Assembly: GCA_019636615.1 (NCBI GenBank)
Contig: JAHBXF010000001.1
Location: forward strand, 868,001 to 932,000
Length of the DNA stretch: 64,000 bases
Origin: Phycisphaeraceae bacterium
Lineage (GTDB): Bacteria > Planctomycetota > Phycisphaerae > Phycisphaerales > UBA1924
Direction: 5' to 3'
Below, in pieces: positions 9,054-19,352 of this stretch. The notes under the pieces are model-generated. The model did not search any database and was not told the origin of the DNA. It saw only the letters and a program-made list of their open reading frames with translations. The translations under genes were made by a program, and so were the position numbers. Each line of letters begins with the position of its first letter. Position 1 is the stretch's first letter.

Positions 9054-10598
9054 ATGTTCACCAACGTCTCTATCGGGAAGGGTGCGAGCCCTTGTGTCGT
9101 CTTCGGTTTCTTCGGCGAGAAAGGCCAGCCCGCCCCCCTCGACGCCCAGACCAAGGCCCGCGTGGCCGGGCTGGGTCTCAGCGAGGCCGTGAGCGCGGCA
9201 CTCGCCCGTCCTGATTGCACCGGCGATGCAGGCTCCATCACCGAGGCCTTCATCACCGCCGCCCCCGCCAAGGGGCGCGCCAAGGCCCGCACCCAGCCGA
9301 TCGAGCGAGTGCTGCTGGTGGGCCTGGGCAAGGCCGCGGATGTGACCGCCAACACCCTGCGCAGCGCCGGCGCCGCCGTGGGCCGCAAACTCGCCGCCGC
9401 CAAACTCACCAGCGCGGCCTTTGAACTCGAAGGCGCCCTGAACGCCGCCAAACTCGACCCCGCCGCCGCCGGCAACGCCGTCGGCGAGAGCATCGGCCTG
9501 CTCGCATGGGTCTGCGACGAGTTCCGCGGCAAGGCCACCCCCGCGCCCAAACGCACCCGCCTGCAACTGGTCGCGGGCGATGCCACCTTCGCGCAGGGTC
9601 TGTCGCGCGGCCTGGGGCTGGCCACCTCGGCCAACTTCGCCCGCACCCTCAGCCAGACACCCCCCAACGTCGCCACGCCCATGTGGATGGCCCAGCAGGC
9701 CCAGCGCATGGCCCGCCAGACGGGCCTCTCGTGCCGGGTGATGAGCGGCAAAGACCTCGAACGCGAGAAGTTCACCGGCCTGATCAACGTCGGCAAGGCC
9801 AGCGAGAACGAGCCGTGCATGATCCGGCTGGAATACACGCCGCCGCGCGCCTCGGCGCGGGCCACCTCGCGCCCCACGGTGCTTGTGGGCAAGACGATCT
9901 GCTATGACACGGGCGGCCTCTCGCTGAAAGTCAATAACGGCATGGTGGGCATGAAGCGCGACAAAGACGGCGGGTGCGCGGTTCTTGGCGCGATGCACGC
10001 CATCGCCACCGTCATCAAGCCGCGCGTGCGCGTCGTCGCCCTGCTGGCCGCCGCGGAAAATAGCATCAGCGACGAGGCCTACCGCCCCGACGACGTGCTC
10101 ACCTTCCGCAACGGCGTCACTGTTGAAGTCACCAACACCGACGCCGAGGGCCGGCTGGTGCTGGCCGACGCGCTCTGCTGGGCCTGCGACAAAGAGAACC
10201 CCTCGGCCATCATCGACCTGGCCACGCTTACCGGCGGCGTCATCACCGCCCTGGGCAGCACCTACGCGGGCCTCTTCTGCGAAGACGACAAACTGCGCGC
10301 CCGCATCGACGCCGCCTCGGCCGCCAGCGGCGAGCGCGTGTGGCGCCTGCCCATGCACCAGGAATACCGCGACATGATGAAGAGCCCCGTCGCGGACATC
10401 GTCAACAGCAACCCCAACCGCAAGGCCCACCCCATCCAGGGCGCGGCCTTCCTCTCCTACTTCGTCGCCGACCGCACCCCCTGGTGCCACCTCGATATCG
10501 CCGGCGTGCATGTGGCCGAGCGCAACGCCGGGCCATACATCGACGGCCCCAACGGCTGGGGCGTGCGGTTGTTGGCCGAACTGCTCGACCGGGCCTGA
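9054..10598 (+). CDS. pepA: Leucyl aminopeptidase (M17 family)
   Basis: A 514-residue cytosolic di-metal aminopeptidase that removes N-terminal residues from peptides. The C-terminal catalytic domain carries the M17 signature NTDAEGRLVLADAL (~360-374). The upstream metal and catalytic segment is GKTICYDTGGLSLK, followed by a KRDKDGG stretch that matches the lysine/aspartate ligand region of E. coli PepA. QTPPNVATP marks the entry to the catalytic domain. Length is normal for the family (~500). The N-terminal macro-like domain is divergent. No Shine-Dalgarno sequence is visible; TACACT at 9040-9045 sits where a -10 box would be for transcription starting about two bases before the ATG. Confidence 0.93.
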   Translation: MFTNVSIGKGASPCVVFGFFGEKGQPAPLDAQTKARVAGLGLSEAVSAALARPDCTGDAGSITEAFITAAPAKGRAKARTQPIERVLLVGLGKAADVTANTLRSAGAAVGRKLAAAKLTSAAFELEGALNAAKLDPAAAGNAVGESIGLLAWVCDEFRGKATPAPKRTRLQLVAGDATFAQGLSRGLGLATSANFARTLSQTPPNVATPMWMAQQAQRMARQTGLSCRVMSGKDLEREKFTGLINVGKASENEPCMIRLEYTPPRASARATSRPTVLVGKTICYDTGGLSLKVNNGMVGMKRDKDGGCAVLGAMHAIATVIKPRVRVVALLAAAENSISDEAYRPDDVLTFRNGVTVEVTNTDAEGRLVLADALCWACDKENPSAIIDLATLTGGVITALGSTYAGLFCEDDKLRARIDAASAASGERVWRLPMHQEYRDMMKSPVADIVNSNPNRKAHPIQGAAFLSYFVADRTPWCHLDIAGVHVAERNAGPYIDGPNGWGVRLLAELLDRA

Positions 10599-10647
10599 GC
10601 GAGGGGGCACACCCGGCGCGCGCCGGTTACCATCTCGACGACCTTTC

Positions 10648-12369
10648 ATGCGACGCCGCGCACCGTGGACCCTCTGGCGCTCGATCACCGCCGATTTCTG
10701 GCGGCTGCTCTTGCTGTCCGCCACGGTGCTGGTCACGGTGATCGCCTTCGGCGCGGCCATCAAGCCGATCTCGGACGGCCTGCTCTCGGCCGGGGATCTG
10801 CTGCGCTTCATTTTCTACGCCATCCCGCCGATGCTGGTGTACGCGTTGCCCTTCGCCGCGGGCTTTGCCGCGACGATCGTCTACCACCGCCTGGCCGTCG
10901 ATCACGAGGCGACCGCGGCGTACGCCGGGGGCATCTCGCACCGCGCGCTGGTCGCGCCGGCCCTGGCCTCGGGCCTGGTGCTGGCCGTGGGCATGTGCCT
11001 GCTCAACGAACTGCTCATCCCGCGGTTTCTCTACCGCATGCAGACACTCATCACGCGCGACCTGGCCTCGTGGGTGGTGCAAGAGATCAACCAGGGCCGC
11101 TCGGTGAACGCCGGGGGCATGATCCTCATCGCCGATTCGGCCACGCGCCTGCGACCAGAACCGGGCTCGGGCGCGACAGACATCATCCACCTCAAGCGCT
11201 TCGCGGCGATCGATCTAGACCGCCGCGCCGAGCCCGTCACCGAAGTCACCAGCGCCAACGGCTGGATCTGGCTCTTCCCCTGGGCCGACGACTCGGGCAC
11301 GCCCGACGCCGATGGGCGCACCCTGCCCGGCGAGCGTCCCCAGTCGCGGGTTTTTCTGCGGCTCGAGAACGCCCTGGGCGTGCGCGAGGGGGGCGGGCTG
11401 GCGGCGGCACGCGACGTGGTTGACCTTTCCTGGACCGTCACCAACCCCTTCCGCGACAACCCCAAGTTCCTCAACTGGCGCGACCTGCGCGACCTGCCCA
11501 ATCACCCCGAACGCATGTCGTGGCTCGACATCAGACGCAAAGACCTCGCCTTCTGCCTCGCCGAGCGCAGGGCCCTGACCGAAATCGCCGACGCGCTGCG
11601 CACCGGGGGCGCGGCCGCGTTCATCGACGAACAGAACCGCGTGGTCACCCTGAACGCCGCCGGTCTGACGCCCGAGCCGACCAACCCCGAGGCCCCGCAC
11701 ACCATCTCGTTCACCATCGTCCCCTTGCCCTCCGGGCAGGTTCGTGTGACCTCGGAAGACCCCTCCGGCGGCGCGGCCCTTTCGGCCTCGGCCCGTGAGG
11801 GGGCCCGCCTGGTAAGCAGCCTGGGCACCGACCGTTTCAATCGCGCGTTCGACATGCGCCTCGAGTTGCGCGCTGTTACTGTCTCTGAGCCCGGTGGCCG
11901 CGCCTCGACCCAGCGCCCCACGTATGCCTTCGGCGGGCTCCGCCCATCGGGCAGTGCGCTGCAAGAGACGCTCGCCCTGAGCAACGCCGACCTGATCGCC
12001 CTGGGCCGCCAGCAGACCAACCCTCCGCCAGACGCCAAGACGCTCTACGCCCTGGACGACCTCACCCGCCGCACCCGCCGGCTCGAGAACCAGGTGCTGA
12101 GCAAGATCCACGACCGCTTTGCGGTCGCGGCGTCGACGCTGGTGATCACCATCACCGGGGCCCTGGCCGCGCTGGCGATGAGCACCCGCCTGCCGCTGAC
12201 CGTCTATATGTTCACCTTCCTGCCGGCGGTGGTGGCGATGGTGACGATCAGCGGGGGGCAGCAGACCACGGTGAACTTCGGGGCTCCCGGGCTCGCGCTG
12301 CTGTGGGGCGGGGTGGCGGGCCTGCTCGTGTATGCGGGGCTGCTGTGGCGCAACCTGATCCGGCACTGA
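10648..12369 (+). CDS. LptF/LptG family permease (YjgP/YjgQ)
   Basis: A 573-residue inner-membrane protein. Three hydrophobic helices lie at the N-terminus (about 18-40, 55-80, 100-125) and three at the C-terminus (about 490-565), flanking a large hydrophilic jellyroll-like domain. This is the LptF/LptG plan, and the family extracts lipopolysaccharide for transport to the outer membrane. The ELLIPRFLYRMQ segment after the third helix is typical. Only one such gene is present and its sequence does not decide between LptF and LptG. The central domain is longer than the E. coli ~360-residue total would allow. It follows pepA by 49 bases. ATG 10648 is chosen over an upstream in-frame start inside pepA. 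Confidence 0.85.
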   Translation: MRRRAPWTLWRSITADFWRLLLLSATVLVTVIAFGAAIKPISDGLLSAGDLLRFIFYAIPPMLVYALPFAAGFAATIVYHRLAVDHEATAAYAGGISHRALVAPALASGLVLAVGMCLLNELLIPRFLYRMQTLITRDLASWVVQEINQGRSVNAGGMILIADSATRLRPEPGSGATDIIHLKRFAAIDLDRRAEPVTEVTSANGWIWLFPWADDSGTPDADGRTLPGERPQSRVFLRLENALGVREGGGLAAARDVVDLSWTVTNPFRDNPKFLNWRDLRDLPNHPERMSWLDIRRKDLAFCLAERRALTEIADALRTGGAAAFIDEQNRVVTLNAAGLTPEPTNPEAPHTISFTIVPLPSGQVRVTSEDPSGGAALSASAREGARLVSSLGTDRFNRAFDMRLELRAVTVSEPGGRASTQRPTYAFGGLRPSGSALQETLALSNADLIALGRQQTNPPPDAKTLYALDDLTRRTRRLENQVLSKIHDRFAVAASTLVITITGALAALAMSTRLPLTVYMFTFLPAVVAMVTISGGQQTTVNFGAPGLALLWGGVAGLLVYAGLLWRNLIRH

Positions 12370-12624
12370 CGGCCTTGATCGCCCATATAGCCCGATAATC
12401 CCATTCCCGTCGAACCCATGGCCCTCGCGGGCGAGGCCGCGGGATAGGCAATCGTCCCCAATACACTGGATTTCATCCCCCGGCCCGCCGTGAGCGCGCA
12501 GGGGTGGCGGGGCACTGTCTCTCTCAACACACTGTGACCTCTGCTGTTGTAGAAAACGTGATGGGCGTCGTTCGCAGGTCGGTGCGGTATCGAGCATACC
12601 GCTGGGCCCGCCGCCCGGAAGATG

Positions 12625-12630
12625 TACGAT
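12625..12630 (+). promoter_or_regulatory. TANNNT -10 box of the ECF-like sigma gene
   Basis: TACGAT ends 8 bases before the ATG at 12639, which places the predicted transcript start within two bases of the start codon. No clear -35 is seen. Confidence 0.4.
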
Positions 12631-12638
12631 GTGTACCC

Positions 12639-13391
12639 ATGCCTGACGAGCCAAAGGCGAATGTCTTCCCGGTGACTCAGTGCACCTGGATCGATCGAGA
12701 ACTCCAGGACGGCCGCCAAGGGCGGCTGAACGTCAACCGGCACGTGATGGATGTCTATGCGTGGCCGCTGAAGGTCTACTTCCTGGCCTTCCGCGACCGC
12801 TGGGTGGGGGAGCCGGAGGATGTCATCCAGGGCTTCTTCGCCAGCCGCCTCTCGAAAGACGGCTTCTTCGAAGACTGGCGTGCCAGCGGCAAGCGCCTGC
12901 ACCGCTGGCTGATGAACGGCCTGTGCTTTTATGTGAAAGAACTTCACCGCGAGCGCATGCGGCTGCAGCGCGAAGTGCCCGACATTCCCGACGACGGGTA
13001 CGACGACTCGGCCGCCGCCGACACGATGGACCGCGCCTTTGTGCAGGGCATCGTGCGCGAGGCGCTGGTCGACGCCGAGGCTATGTGCGCGACACGCAGC
13101 CTTCAGACGCATTGGAAGATCTTCGTCGATCATTACATCCGCGGCCACACCTACGAGCAGATCGCGCGCACGCACGGCGTCGAGCCGACGCGTGCCGTGG
13201 TGATGGCGCGCACCGCCACGCGCAAGTTCCAGGGCGCGCTGCGCCTGCTGCTCGAGCGCAACGGCTCGGCCGTGGAGGAACTCGACACCGAGATCGAGAT
13301 TCTGCTCAACATCGCCCGGGTGCAACCAAAGACCGCGCCCAGACGCGACACCAGCGCGCCGACCGACCACACGAAGGGAGAGAGACAGTGA
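12639..13391 (+). CDS. ECF-like RNA polymerase sigma factor
   Basis: A 250-residue sigma-70-family protein. Residues ~25-110 (NRHVMDVYAWPLKVYFLAFR, then EPEDVIQGFFASRL and an FxDWRASGKRLHRWL segment) fit region 2, which binds the -10 element and core polymerase. Residues ~165-215 (DHYIRGHTYEQIARTHGV with ARTATRKFQ) fit the region 4 helix-turn-helix. The linker is aspartate-rich, and the C-terminal ~35 residues form a polar tail. It resembles the ECF-like factors expanded in planctomycetes rather than classical ECF groups, and no obvious anti-sigma factor is adjacent. Its stop overlaps the GTG start of the next gene by three bases, so the two are translationally coupled. Target promoters are unknown. 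Confidence 0.7.
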   Translation: MPDEPKANVFPVTQCTWIDRELQDGRQGRLNVNRHVMDVYAWPLKVYFLAFRDRWVGEPEDVIQGFFASRLSKDGFFEDWRASGKRLHRWLMNGLCFYVKELHRERMRLQREVPDIPDDGYDDSAAADTMDRAFVQGIVREALVDAEAMCATRSLQTHWKIFVDHYIRGHTYEQIARTHGVEPTRAVVMARTATRKFQGALRLLLERNGSAVEELDTEIEILLNIARVQPKTAPRRDTSAPTDHTKGERQ

Positions 13392-13921
13392 CGGCCGCCG
13401 CAACCCCACCTCAAGAAGAACCCACCAACTTCACGCGTTTCTCGGCCTCGCCCTACGACGACCTCACCGCGTCGCAGACGGGCGACCTGCTGCGCCTGGG
13501 CCTCCACGGGCCCCTGCACGCCGCCGACCACCTCATCGAACGGCTCGACAGCCCCGTGGCCGACCGCTGGATCGCCGGCATCATCCGCAGACCCCCCTTT
13601 GACCAACTCGCCGACCCCGTCGCCTCGCTCACGCAGCACGATGCGCCCCTGGCCGACATCATCATCCTCAAAACGCGCGGCAAAGAGATCGTCAAAGGGT
13701 CGCCCGGCGTGCTCGAAACCTATGAAGCGGGCCTGGCCGCCTACTACTTCGGTCTGGCCGCCGCGCTGGCGCACCACCACACCCTGCTCACACGCACCCC
13801 GGTGCCCGAGATTCACGCCCTGATGATCGAACTGGCCGCGGTGTCGCCCAAGCCCTGGTCCGACCTCTTCACCGAGGCCGCCATCGCGCTGCAGTCGTCG
13901 CTGCTCTCAATCCGCGGGTGA
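13388..13921 (+). CDS. Unknown protein translationally coupled to the ECF-like sigma factor
   Basis: A 177-residue cytosolic protein starting at a GTG that overlaps the sigma gene stop (GTGA). It is helical and has no membrane segment. Readable stretches include ASPYDDLTASQTGDLLRLGL, a HAADHLIERL segment and a histidine-rich HHHTLLTRTPVPEIHALM segment. The coupling makes a role with the sigma factor likely, for example as a partner or modulator, but nothing in the sequence matches known anti-sigma folds such as the zinc-binding HxxxCxxC motif. I do not recognise the family. Confidence 0.6.
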   Translation: MTAAATPPQEEPTNFTRFSASPYDDLTASQTGDLLRLGLHGPLHAADHLIERLDSPVADRWIAGIIRRPPFDQLADPVASLTQHDAPLADIIILKTRGKEIVKGSPGVLETYEAGLAAYYFGLAAALAHHHTLLTRTPVPEIHALMIELAAVSPKPWSDLFTEAAIALQSSLLSIRG

Positions 13922-13946
13922 CCGGGGCATGCCCGGGCCACCACCC

Positions 13947-13986
13947 ACGCCCCCACGCCCCCACGCCCCCACGCCCCCACGCCCCC
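13947..13986. repeat. Five tandem copies of ACGCCCCC (G-quadruplex potential)
   Basis: An 8-base unit is repeated five times without interruption between the sigma-partner gene and the TIM-barrel gene. The minus strand reads (GGGGGCGT)5, runs of five G with three-base loops, a textbook G-quadruplex pattern. It ends 125 bases upstream of the ATG at 14112. Confidence 0.85.
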
Positions 13987-14099
13987 CTCCACCCTCACCA
14001 CACCTCACGGCCCTCCCGGGCGCAAGGTGGCCCGGCAAGACCACCGTGCCGGCTGCGCGCCGGGCGTGAGCCATGGCCGCGCACCCGCCCGGCGGGCGA

Positions 14100-14105
14100 T
14101 ACGCT
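14100..14105 (+). promoter_or_regulatory. TANNNT -10-like box of the TIM-barrel gene
   Basis: TACGCT lies exactly six bases before the ATG at 14112, so transcription would begin at the A of the start codon. Only three of six bases match TATAAT, so support comes mainly from the recurrent spacing in this window. Confidence 0.35.
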
Positions 14106-14111
14106 CACGCC

Positions 14112-15107
<996 letters not shown>

Positions 15108-15298
15108 CCTTCCCGCCAGCGGGCCGCCGCCGGGGGTGAAGTGCCCCTTGCCCGCTGACGGATCCCCTGCCGGGCGGCATCCCAGCGCATCCTTGCCGGG
15201 GTGCGCCCCTTTTCACCCCGGCCCAAGGCCCCCGAGGCCGATCACAACGCACCGTTCAAGACCTTTCCACCCAGACACCCGACAGGAACCACAGACGC

Positions 15299-18200
15299 AT
15301 GCCTACGCCGTTTCTCCGCCGCACCCGTCCCGCGCTGCTTCTCACGCTCTGCGCGGGAACGGCCCTCGGCGCGCTCGCCGCGCCGGCCCACGCCGATGTC
15401 GAACCCACGGCCGCGATGCTCCGCTGGCCTGACGTGAGCCAGACGCACATCGTCTTCTCCTACGCCAACGGGCTGTGGATCGTGCCCAGGAGCGGCGGGC
15501 GCGCCGAGCCCATCGCCAACCCTCCGGGGCAGGAGTCATTCCCGCGCTTCAGCCCGGACGGCAAGCGCATCGCCTTTGTGGGCAACTATGACGGCAACCG
15601 CGACCTGTACACCGTGCCCGTCTCGGGCGGCGTGCCCCATCGCGTGACACACCACCCCGGGGGCGAGATTCTGTGCGACTGGGCCCCGCCCGCCTACGGC
15701 ACGGGCAACGAACTGCTCTTCCTGACCAACGGCCTGGCCGGGCTCTCGCGCCAGACGCAGATCTTCTCGGTTGATGCCAAGGGTGGGCTGCCCACGCAAC
15801 TGCCGGTCCCGTACGCGGGCTTCGGCGCGCTGAGCCCCGACGGCCAGTGGCTGGCCTACACCACGCACTCCACCGATTCGCGCACCTGGAAGCGTTACCG
15901 CGGCGGCATGGCCACCGACGTGTGGCTCTTCAACATCAACACCAAAGAGAGCCGCATGGCCACCGACTGGGAGGGCACCGACACCCTGCCCATGTGGGTG
16001 CCCGGCGGCGACGGCGCCGCGTTCTATTACATTTCCGACCAGGGCCCCGAGCACCGCCTGAACATCTGGAAGTACACCCTGGCCGACGGCCGGCGCGAGC
16101 AGATCACCACCTACGCCAACGACGACGTGAAGTGGCCCAGCATCGGCCCGGGCGACAACGGGCAGGGAGAGATCGTCTTTCAACTCGGCAGCGAACTGCG
16201 CCTCTTCAACCTCGGCACCCGCCAGGACCGCGTGGTGAAGGTGACCATCCCCGGCGACCGCCCCACCGTTCGCACGCGCATCGTCGACGCCGCGCGGAAC
16301 ATCTCCTCCGCCTCGATCTCACCGGCGGGCAAGCGGGTGGCGATCGAAGCGCGCGGCGACATCTGGTCTGCGCCCGCCAAAGAGGGCGTGACGCGCAACC
16401 TTTCACGCACCGACGGCGTCTTTGAGCGCGGGCCCGCGTGGTCTTCAGACGGCCGTTGGATCGCGTATTTCTCCGACCAGGACGGCGAGTACGACCTGTG
16501 GATTCGCCCCGCCGACGTGCGCACGCCCGCCAAGCCCGACGCCGCCAAGGCCCCGGAGAAGGACGAGGGCGAGGAAGTGGTGGATGAACACGCCTGGCTG
16601 CGGTCCCCGCCGCGCCGGCTGACCGACCTGGGCCCGGGTTTCCGCATGGGTATCGTGTGGTCGCCCGACGCCAAGCACGTCACCTATACCGACAACGGCG
16701 GTCGCATCTATCTCACCAATATCGAGAGCGGCGACACCAGGACCATCGACGCCAACCCGTGGGGCAACCCCGTGGGCGTCTCGTGGTCGCACAACTCGGC
16801 GTGGATCACCTACGCCATGTCGGAGGACAACCCCCTCTCGAGCAACGGCGTTGTCTATCTCTACAACGTGGCCAGCGGCGAGAAGCACGCCCTGACCAGC
16901 CCCATGTTCAGCAGCGGCTCGCCCGCCTTCGACCGCAAGGGTGAGTTCCTCTACTTCACATCCAACCGCATCATCAACGCGCCGATGTACTCTGACATCG
17001 ACAGCACCTTCATCTACACGGGCACACAGGCCCTGTACATGGTGCCCCTGCGCTCGGACGTGAAAAACCCCTTCGCCCTGCGCAACGACGAAGAAGACTT
17101 CAAGAAAGACGACAAGAAGAAGGAAGACAAGAAAAAAGACGAGAAGAAAGACGAACCCGCGGGCGATGACGCCAAGAACGGCGACAAGAAGGACGACGCC
17201 AAGGCCGACGACGGCCTGAGCGGCACCTGGTCCGGCACGGCCACCAGCGACACCGGCCAGCCCCCGGGGGGCATCCCCCTCACGATCAAGATCTCCCTGG
17301 GCGCGGGCGGCTCCATCAGCGGCACCATCTCCAGCCCCATGGGCGAAGGGCAGATCACCGGCGGCTCATTCAACAAAGCCACCGGCGCGCTGACCATCAA
17401 CCTCTCGGTGGGCCCCATCGCGGTCACCATCGAGGGCACCGTCTCGGGCGAGCAGTTCAGCGGCTCGTGGACCTCACCCCAGGGGGGCGGCACCTTCAAC
17501 GCCAACCGCACCGCCAGGGCCGGCGCCGAGAACGGCGCGGGCGACAAGGCAAGCGCCGACAAGCCCGCCGACGCCGCCAAAGACTTCACCATCGAGATCG
17601 ACGGCTTCGAACGCCGCGCGATCCAGTTGCCTGTTCCCTCGGGCTCCTTCGGCAACCTCAACGTCACGCACGACGGCAAACTCATCTACGCCCGCTTCGG
17701 GGCGCGCGGCGGCAGCGAAGGGCCTTCGATCCGCATCTTCGACCCCGCCGACGAGGCACGCGAAGAGAAAGTCGTGACCGCCGGCGCGGGGTCGTTCGAT
17801 CTCTCGGCCGACGGCAAGAAGATTCTGGTGCGCCGGGGCGGCTCATTCTCGGTGATGGACGCGGCCGCCGGCGGCGGCAAGAGCAGCACCGTGCCCACCT
17901 CGGGCATGCTCACCCACGTCGATCCGCGCAGCGAGTGGCGGCAGATCTTCAACGACACCTGGCGCCTGCAGCGCGACTATTTCTACGAAGACACCCTCCA
18001 CGGCGTGGACTGGAACAAGGTGCGCGACCACTACGGCCGCATGCTCGAAGAGTGCATCACCCGCGAGGACGTGGCCTATGTGCAGGCCGAGATGATCAGC
18101 GAACTCAACGTCGGGCACGCCTACCTGAGCAACCCCGGCGATGTTGAATCCGGCCCGCCCAGCCTGCCCGTCGGCCTGCTGGGGTGCGACTTTGAACTCG

Positions 18201-19156
18201 TCGACGGCGCCTACCGCATCGCCCGCATCTATGGCGGGGCCGACTGGGACGCCGACGCGCGCGGCCCCCTCTCGCAACTGGGCATGAACATCAAAGAGGG
18301 TGACTACTTCCTCGCCGTCAACGGTGTGCCTGTTGACACCAACAAAGACCCCTGGGCCGCGCTCATCGGCGCTTCCGGGCGCGTCACCGCCATCACCGTG
18401 GGCCCCAACCCCGCCATCGACCGCGAGGCGCGCGAGGTGCTCGTCACGCCCACGGGCAGCGAGGTCAACCTGCGCTACCGCGCCTGGATCGAGGCCAACC
18501 GCGCCTACGTCGACAAAGCCTCCGACGGCAAGATCGGCTATATCTATGTGCCCAACACCGGCGTTGACGGCCAGAGCGACCTCTTCCGCCAGTTCGTCGG
18601 CCAACGCGGCAAGCCCGCCCTGATCGTCGACGACCGCTGGAACGGCGGCGGCCAGATCCCCACGCGCTTCATCGAACTGCTCAACCGCCCCGCCACCAAC
18701 TTCTGGGCGCGCCGCCACGGGCACGCGTGGCCCTGGCCGCCCGATGCGCACTTTGGCCCCAAGGCCATGCTCATCAACGGCCTGGCCGGCTCGGGCGGCG
18801 ACATGTTCCCCTGGCTCTTCCGCCACAACAACCTGGGCAAACTCATCGGCATGCGCACCTGGGGCGGCCTGGTGGGCATCTCGGGCAACCCGGGCCTGAT
18901 CGACGGCGGCGCGATCACCGTTCCCACCTTCGGCTTCTACGAGACCGACGGCACGTGGGGCGTTGAAGGCCACGGCGTTGACCCTGATATCGAGGTGATC
19001 GACGACCCGGCCAAGATGGTGAACGGGCGCGACCCCCAACTTGATGCCGCGGTGCAGCACCTGCTCGAAGAACTCCGCGTGCGCCCCTTCGTGCCGCCCG
19101 CGCGGCCCGCGAGCCCTGACCGCTCACGCATGGGCATCACCGAAGAGGATAAGTAA
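15299..19156 (+). CDS. Secreted tricorn-like protease (S41 family) with inserted beta domain
   Basis: A 1285-residue exported protein with signal peptide at residues 1-33. Residues ~35-590 are WD40/PD40-like propeller repeats (FPRFSPDGKRIAFVGNYDG, PAWSSDGRWIAYFSDQDGEY). A very acidic/basic KKDDKKKEDKKKDEKKDE tract spans ~600-638, followed at ~639-735 by a Gly/Thr/Ser-rich beta domain not part of archaeal tricorn. The tricorn core then contains His940 in VGHAY and a PDZ segment (LGMNIKEGDYFLAVNGVPVD). The S41 nucleophile is Ser1165 in GLAGSGGDMF. The propeller probably gates unfolded peptides to the catalytic centre. An AGGAA ribosome-binding site precedes the ATG. The gene ends before a strong terminator. 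Confidence 0.88.
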   Translation: MPTPFLRRTRPALLLTLCAGTALGALAAPAHADVEPTAAMLRWPDVSQTHIVFSYANGLWIVPRSGGRAEPIANPPGQESFPRFSPDGKRIAFVGNYDGNRDLYTVPVSGGVPHRVTHHPGGEILCDWAPPAYGTGNELLFLTNGLAGLSRQTQIFSVDAKGGLPTQLPVPYAGFGALSPDGQWLAYTTHSTDSRTWKRYRGGMATDVWLFNINTKESRMATDWEGTDTLPMWVPGGDGAAFYYISDQGPEHRLNIWKYTLADGRREQITTYANDDVKWPSIGPGDNGQGEIVFQLGSELRLFNLGTRQDRVVKVTIPGDRPTVRTRIVDAARNISSASISPAGKRVAIEARGDIWSAPAKEGVTRNLSRTDGVFERGPAWSSDGRWIAYFSDQDGEYDLWIRPADVRTPAKPDAAKAPEKDEGEEVVDEHAWLRSPPRRLTDLGPGFRMGIVWSPDAKHVTYTDNGGRIYLTNIESGDTRTIDANPWGNPVGVSWSHNSAWITYAMSEDNPLSSNGVVYLYNVASGEKHALTSPMFSSGSPAFDRKGEFLYFTSNRIINAPMYSDIDSTFIYTGTQALYMVPLRSDVKNPFALRNDEEDFKKDDKKKEDKKKDEKKDEPAGDDAKNGDKKDDAKADDGLSGTWSGTATSDTGQPPGGIPLTIKISLGAGGSISGTISSPMGEGQITGGSFNKATGALTINLSVGPIAVTIEGTVSGEQFSGSWTSPQGGGTFNANRTARAGAENGAGDKASADKPADAAKDFTIEIDGFERRAIQLPVPSGSFGNLNVTHDGKLIYARFGARGGSEGPSIRIFDPADEAREEKVVTAGAGSFDLSADGKKILVRRGGSFSVMDAAAGGGKSSTVPTSGMLTHVDPRSEWRQIFNDTWRLQRDYFYEDTLHGVDWNKVRDHYGRMLEECITREDVAYVQAEMISELNVGHAYLSNPGDVESGPPSLPVGLLGCDFELVDGAYRIARIYGGADWDADARGPLSQLGMNIKEGDYFLAVNGVPVDTNKDPWAALIGASGRVTAITVGPNPAIDREAREVLVTPTGSEVNLRYRAWIEANRAYVDKASDGKIGYIYVPNTGVDGQSDLFRQFVGQRGKPALIVDDRWNGGGQIPTRFIELLNRPATNFWARRHGHAWPWPPDAHFGPKAMLINGLAGSGGDMFPWLFRHNNLGKLIGMRTWGGLVGISGNPGLIDGGAITVPTFGFYETDGTWGVEGHGVDPDIEVIDDPAKMVNGRDPQLDAAVQHLLEELRVRPFVPPARPASPDRSRMGITEEDK

Positions 19157-19233
19157 AGCAAGGGCCCTGAAGGGGGCGAAAGGCCCCGGACACCCCAAGC
19201 CGCTCGCATCCTTGTCATAACTTGACGCCTCGC

Positions 19234-19267
19234 AAAGGCCGGATGGCACCCACCATCCGGCCTTTTT
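19234..19267. terminator. Strong Rho-independent terminator
   Basis: A perfect 13-base-pair stem, AAAGGCCGGATGG at 19234-19246 with CCATCCGGCCTTT at 19253-19265, encloses a six-base loop and ends in a T-run. It terminates the tricorn-like gene and insulates the next gene. Confidence 0.92.
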
Positions 19268-19299
19268 CGTGCGCGGGGGGCAACTCGCCGCGGAGGCAT

Positions 19300-19345
19300 A
19301 GGGAATCTCGTAGGTTCCCTCTGCTTCTCCCTCCCGCGGTACAAT
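19300..19345 (+). promoter_or_regulatory. -10 box with upstream inverted repeat before the ACP-like gene
   Basis: TACAAT at 19340-19345 ends seven bases before the ATG at 19353, giving an almost leaderless transcript. An inverted repeat, AGGGAA (19300-19305) and TTCCCT (19315-19320), lies where the -35 region would be and could be an operator. Confidence 0.5.
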
Positions 19346-19352
19346 ATTCCCC

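Noticed and set aside
12504-12638. 45-residue N-terminal extension of the ECF-like sigma factor
   Set aside because: The extension is not sigma-like, and the ATG at 12639 has a correctly spaced TACGAT box.
13944-13990. CRISPR-like repeat array
   Set aside because: The 8-base units are contiguous with no spacers, so it is a simple tandem repeat.
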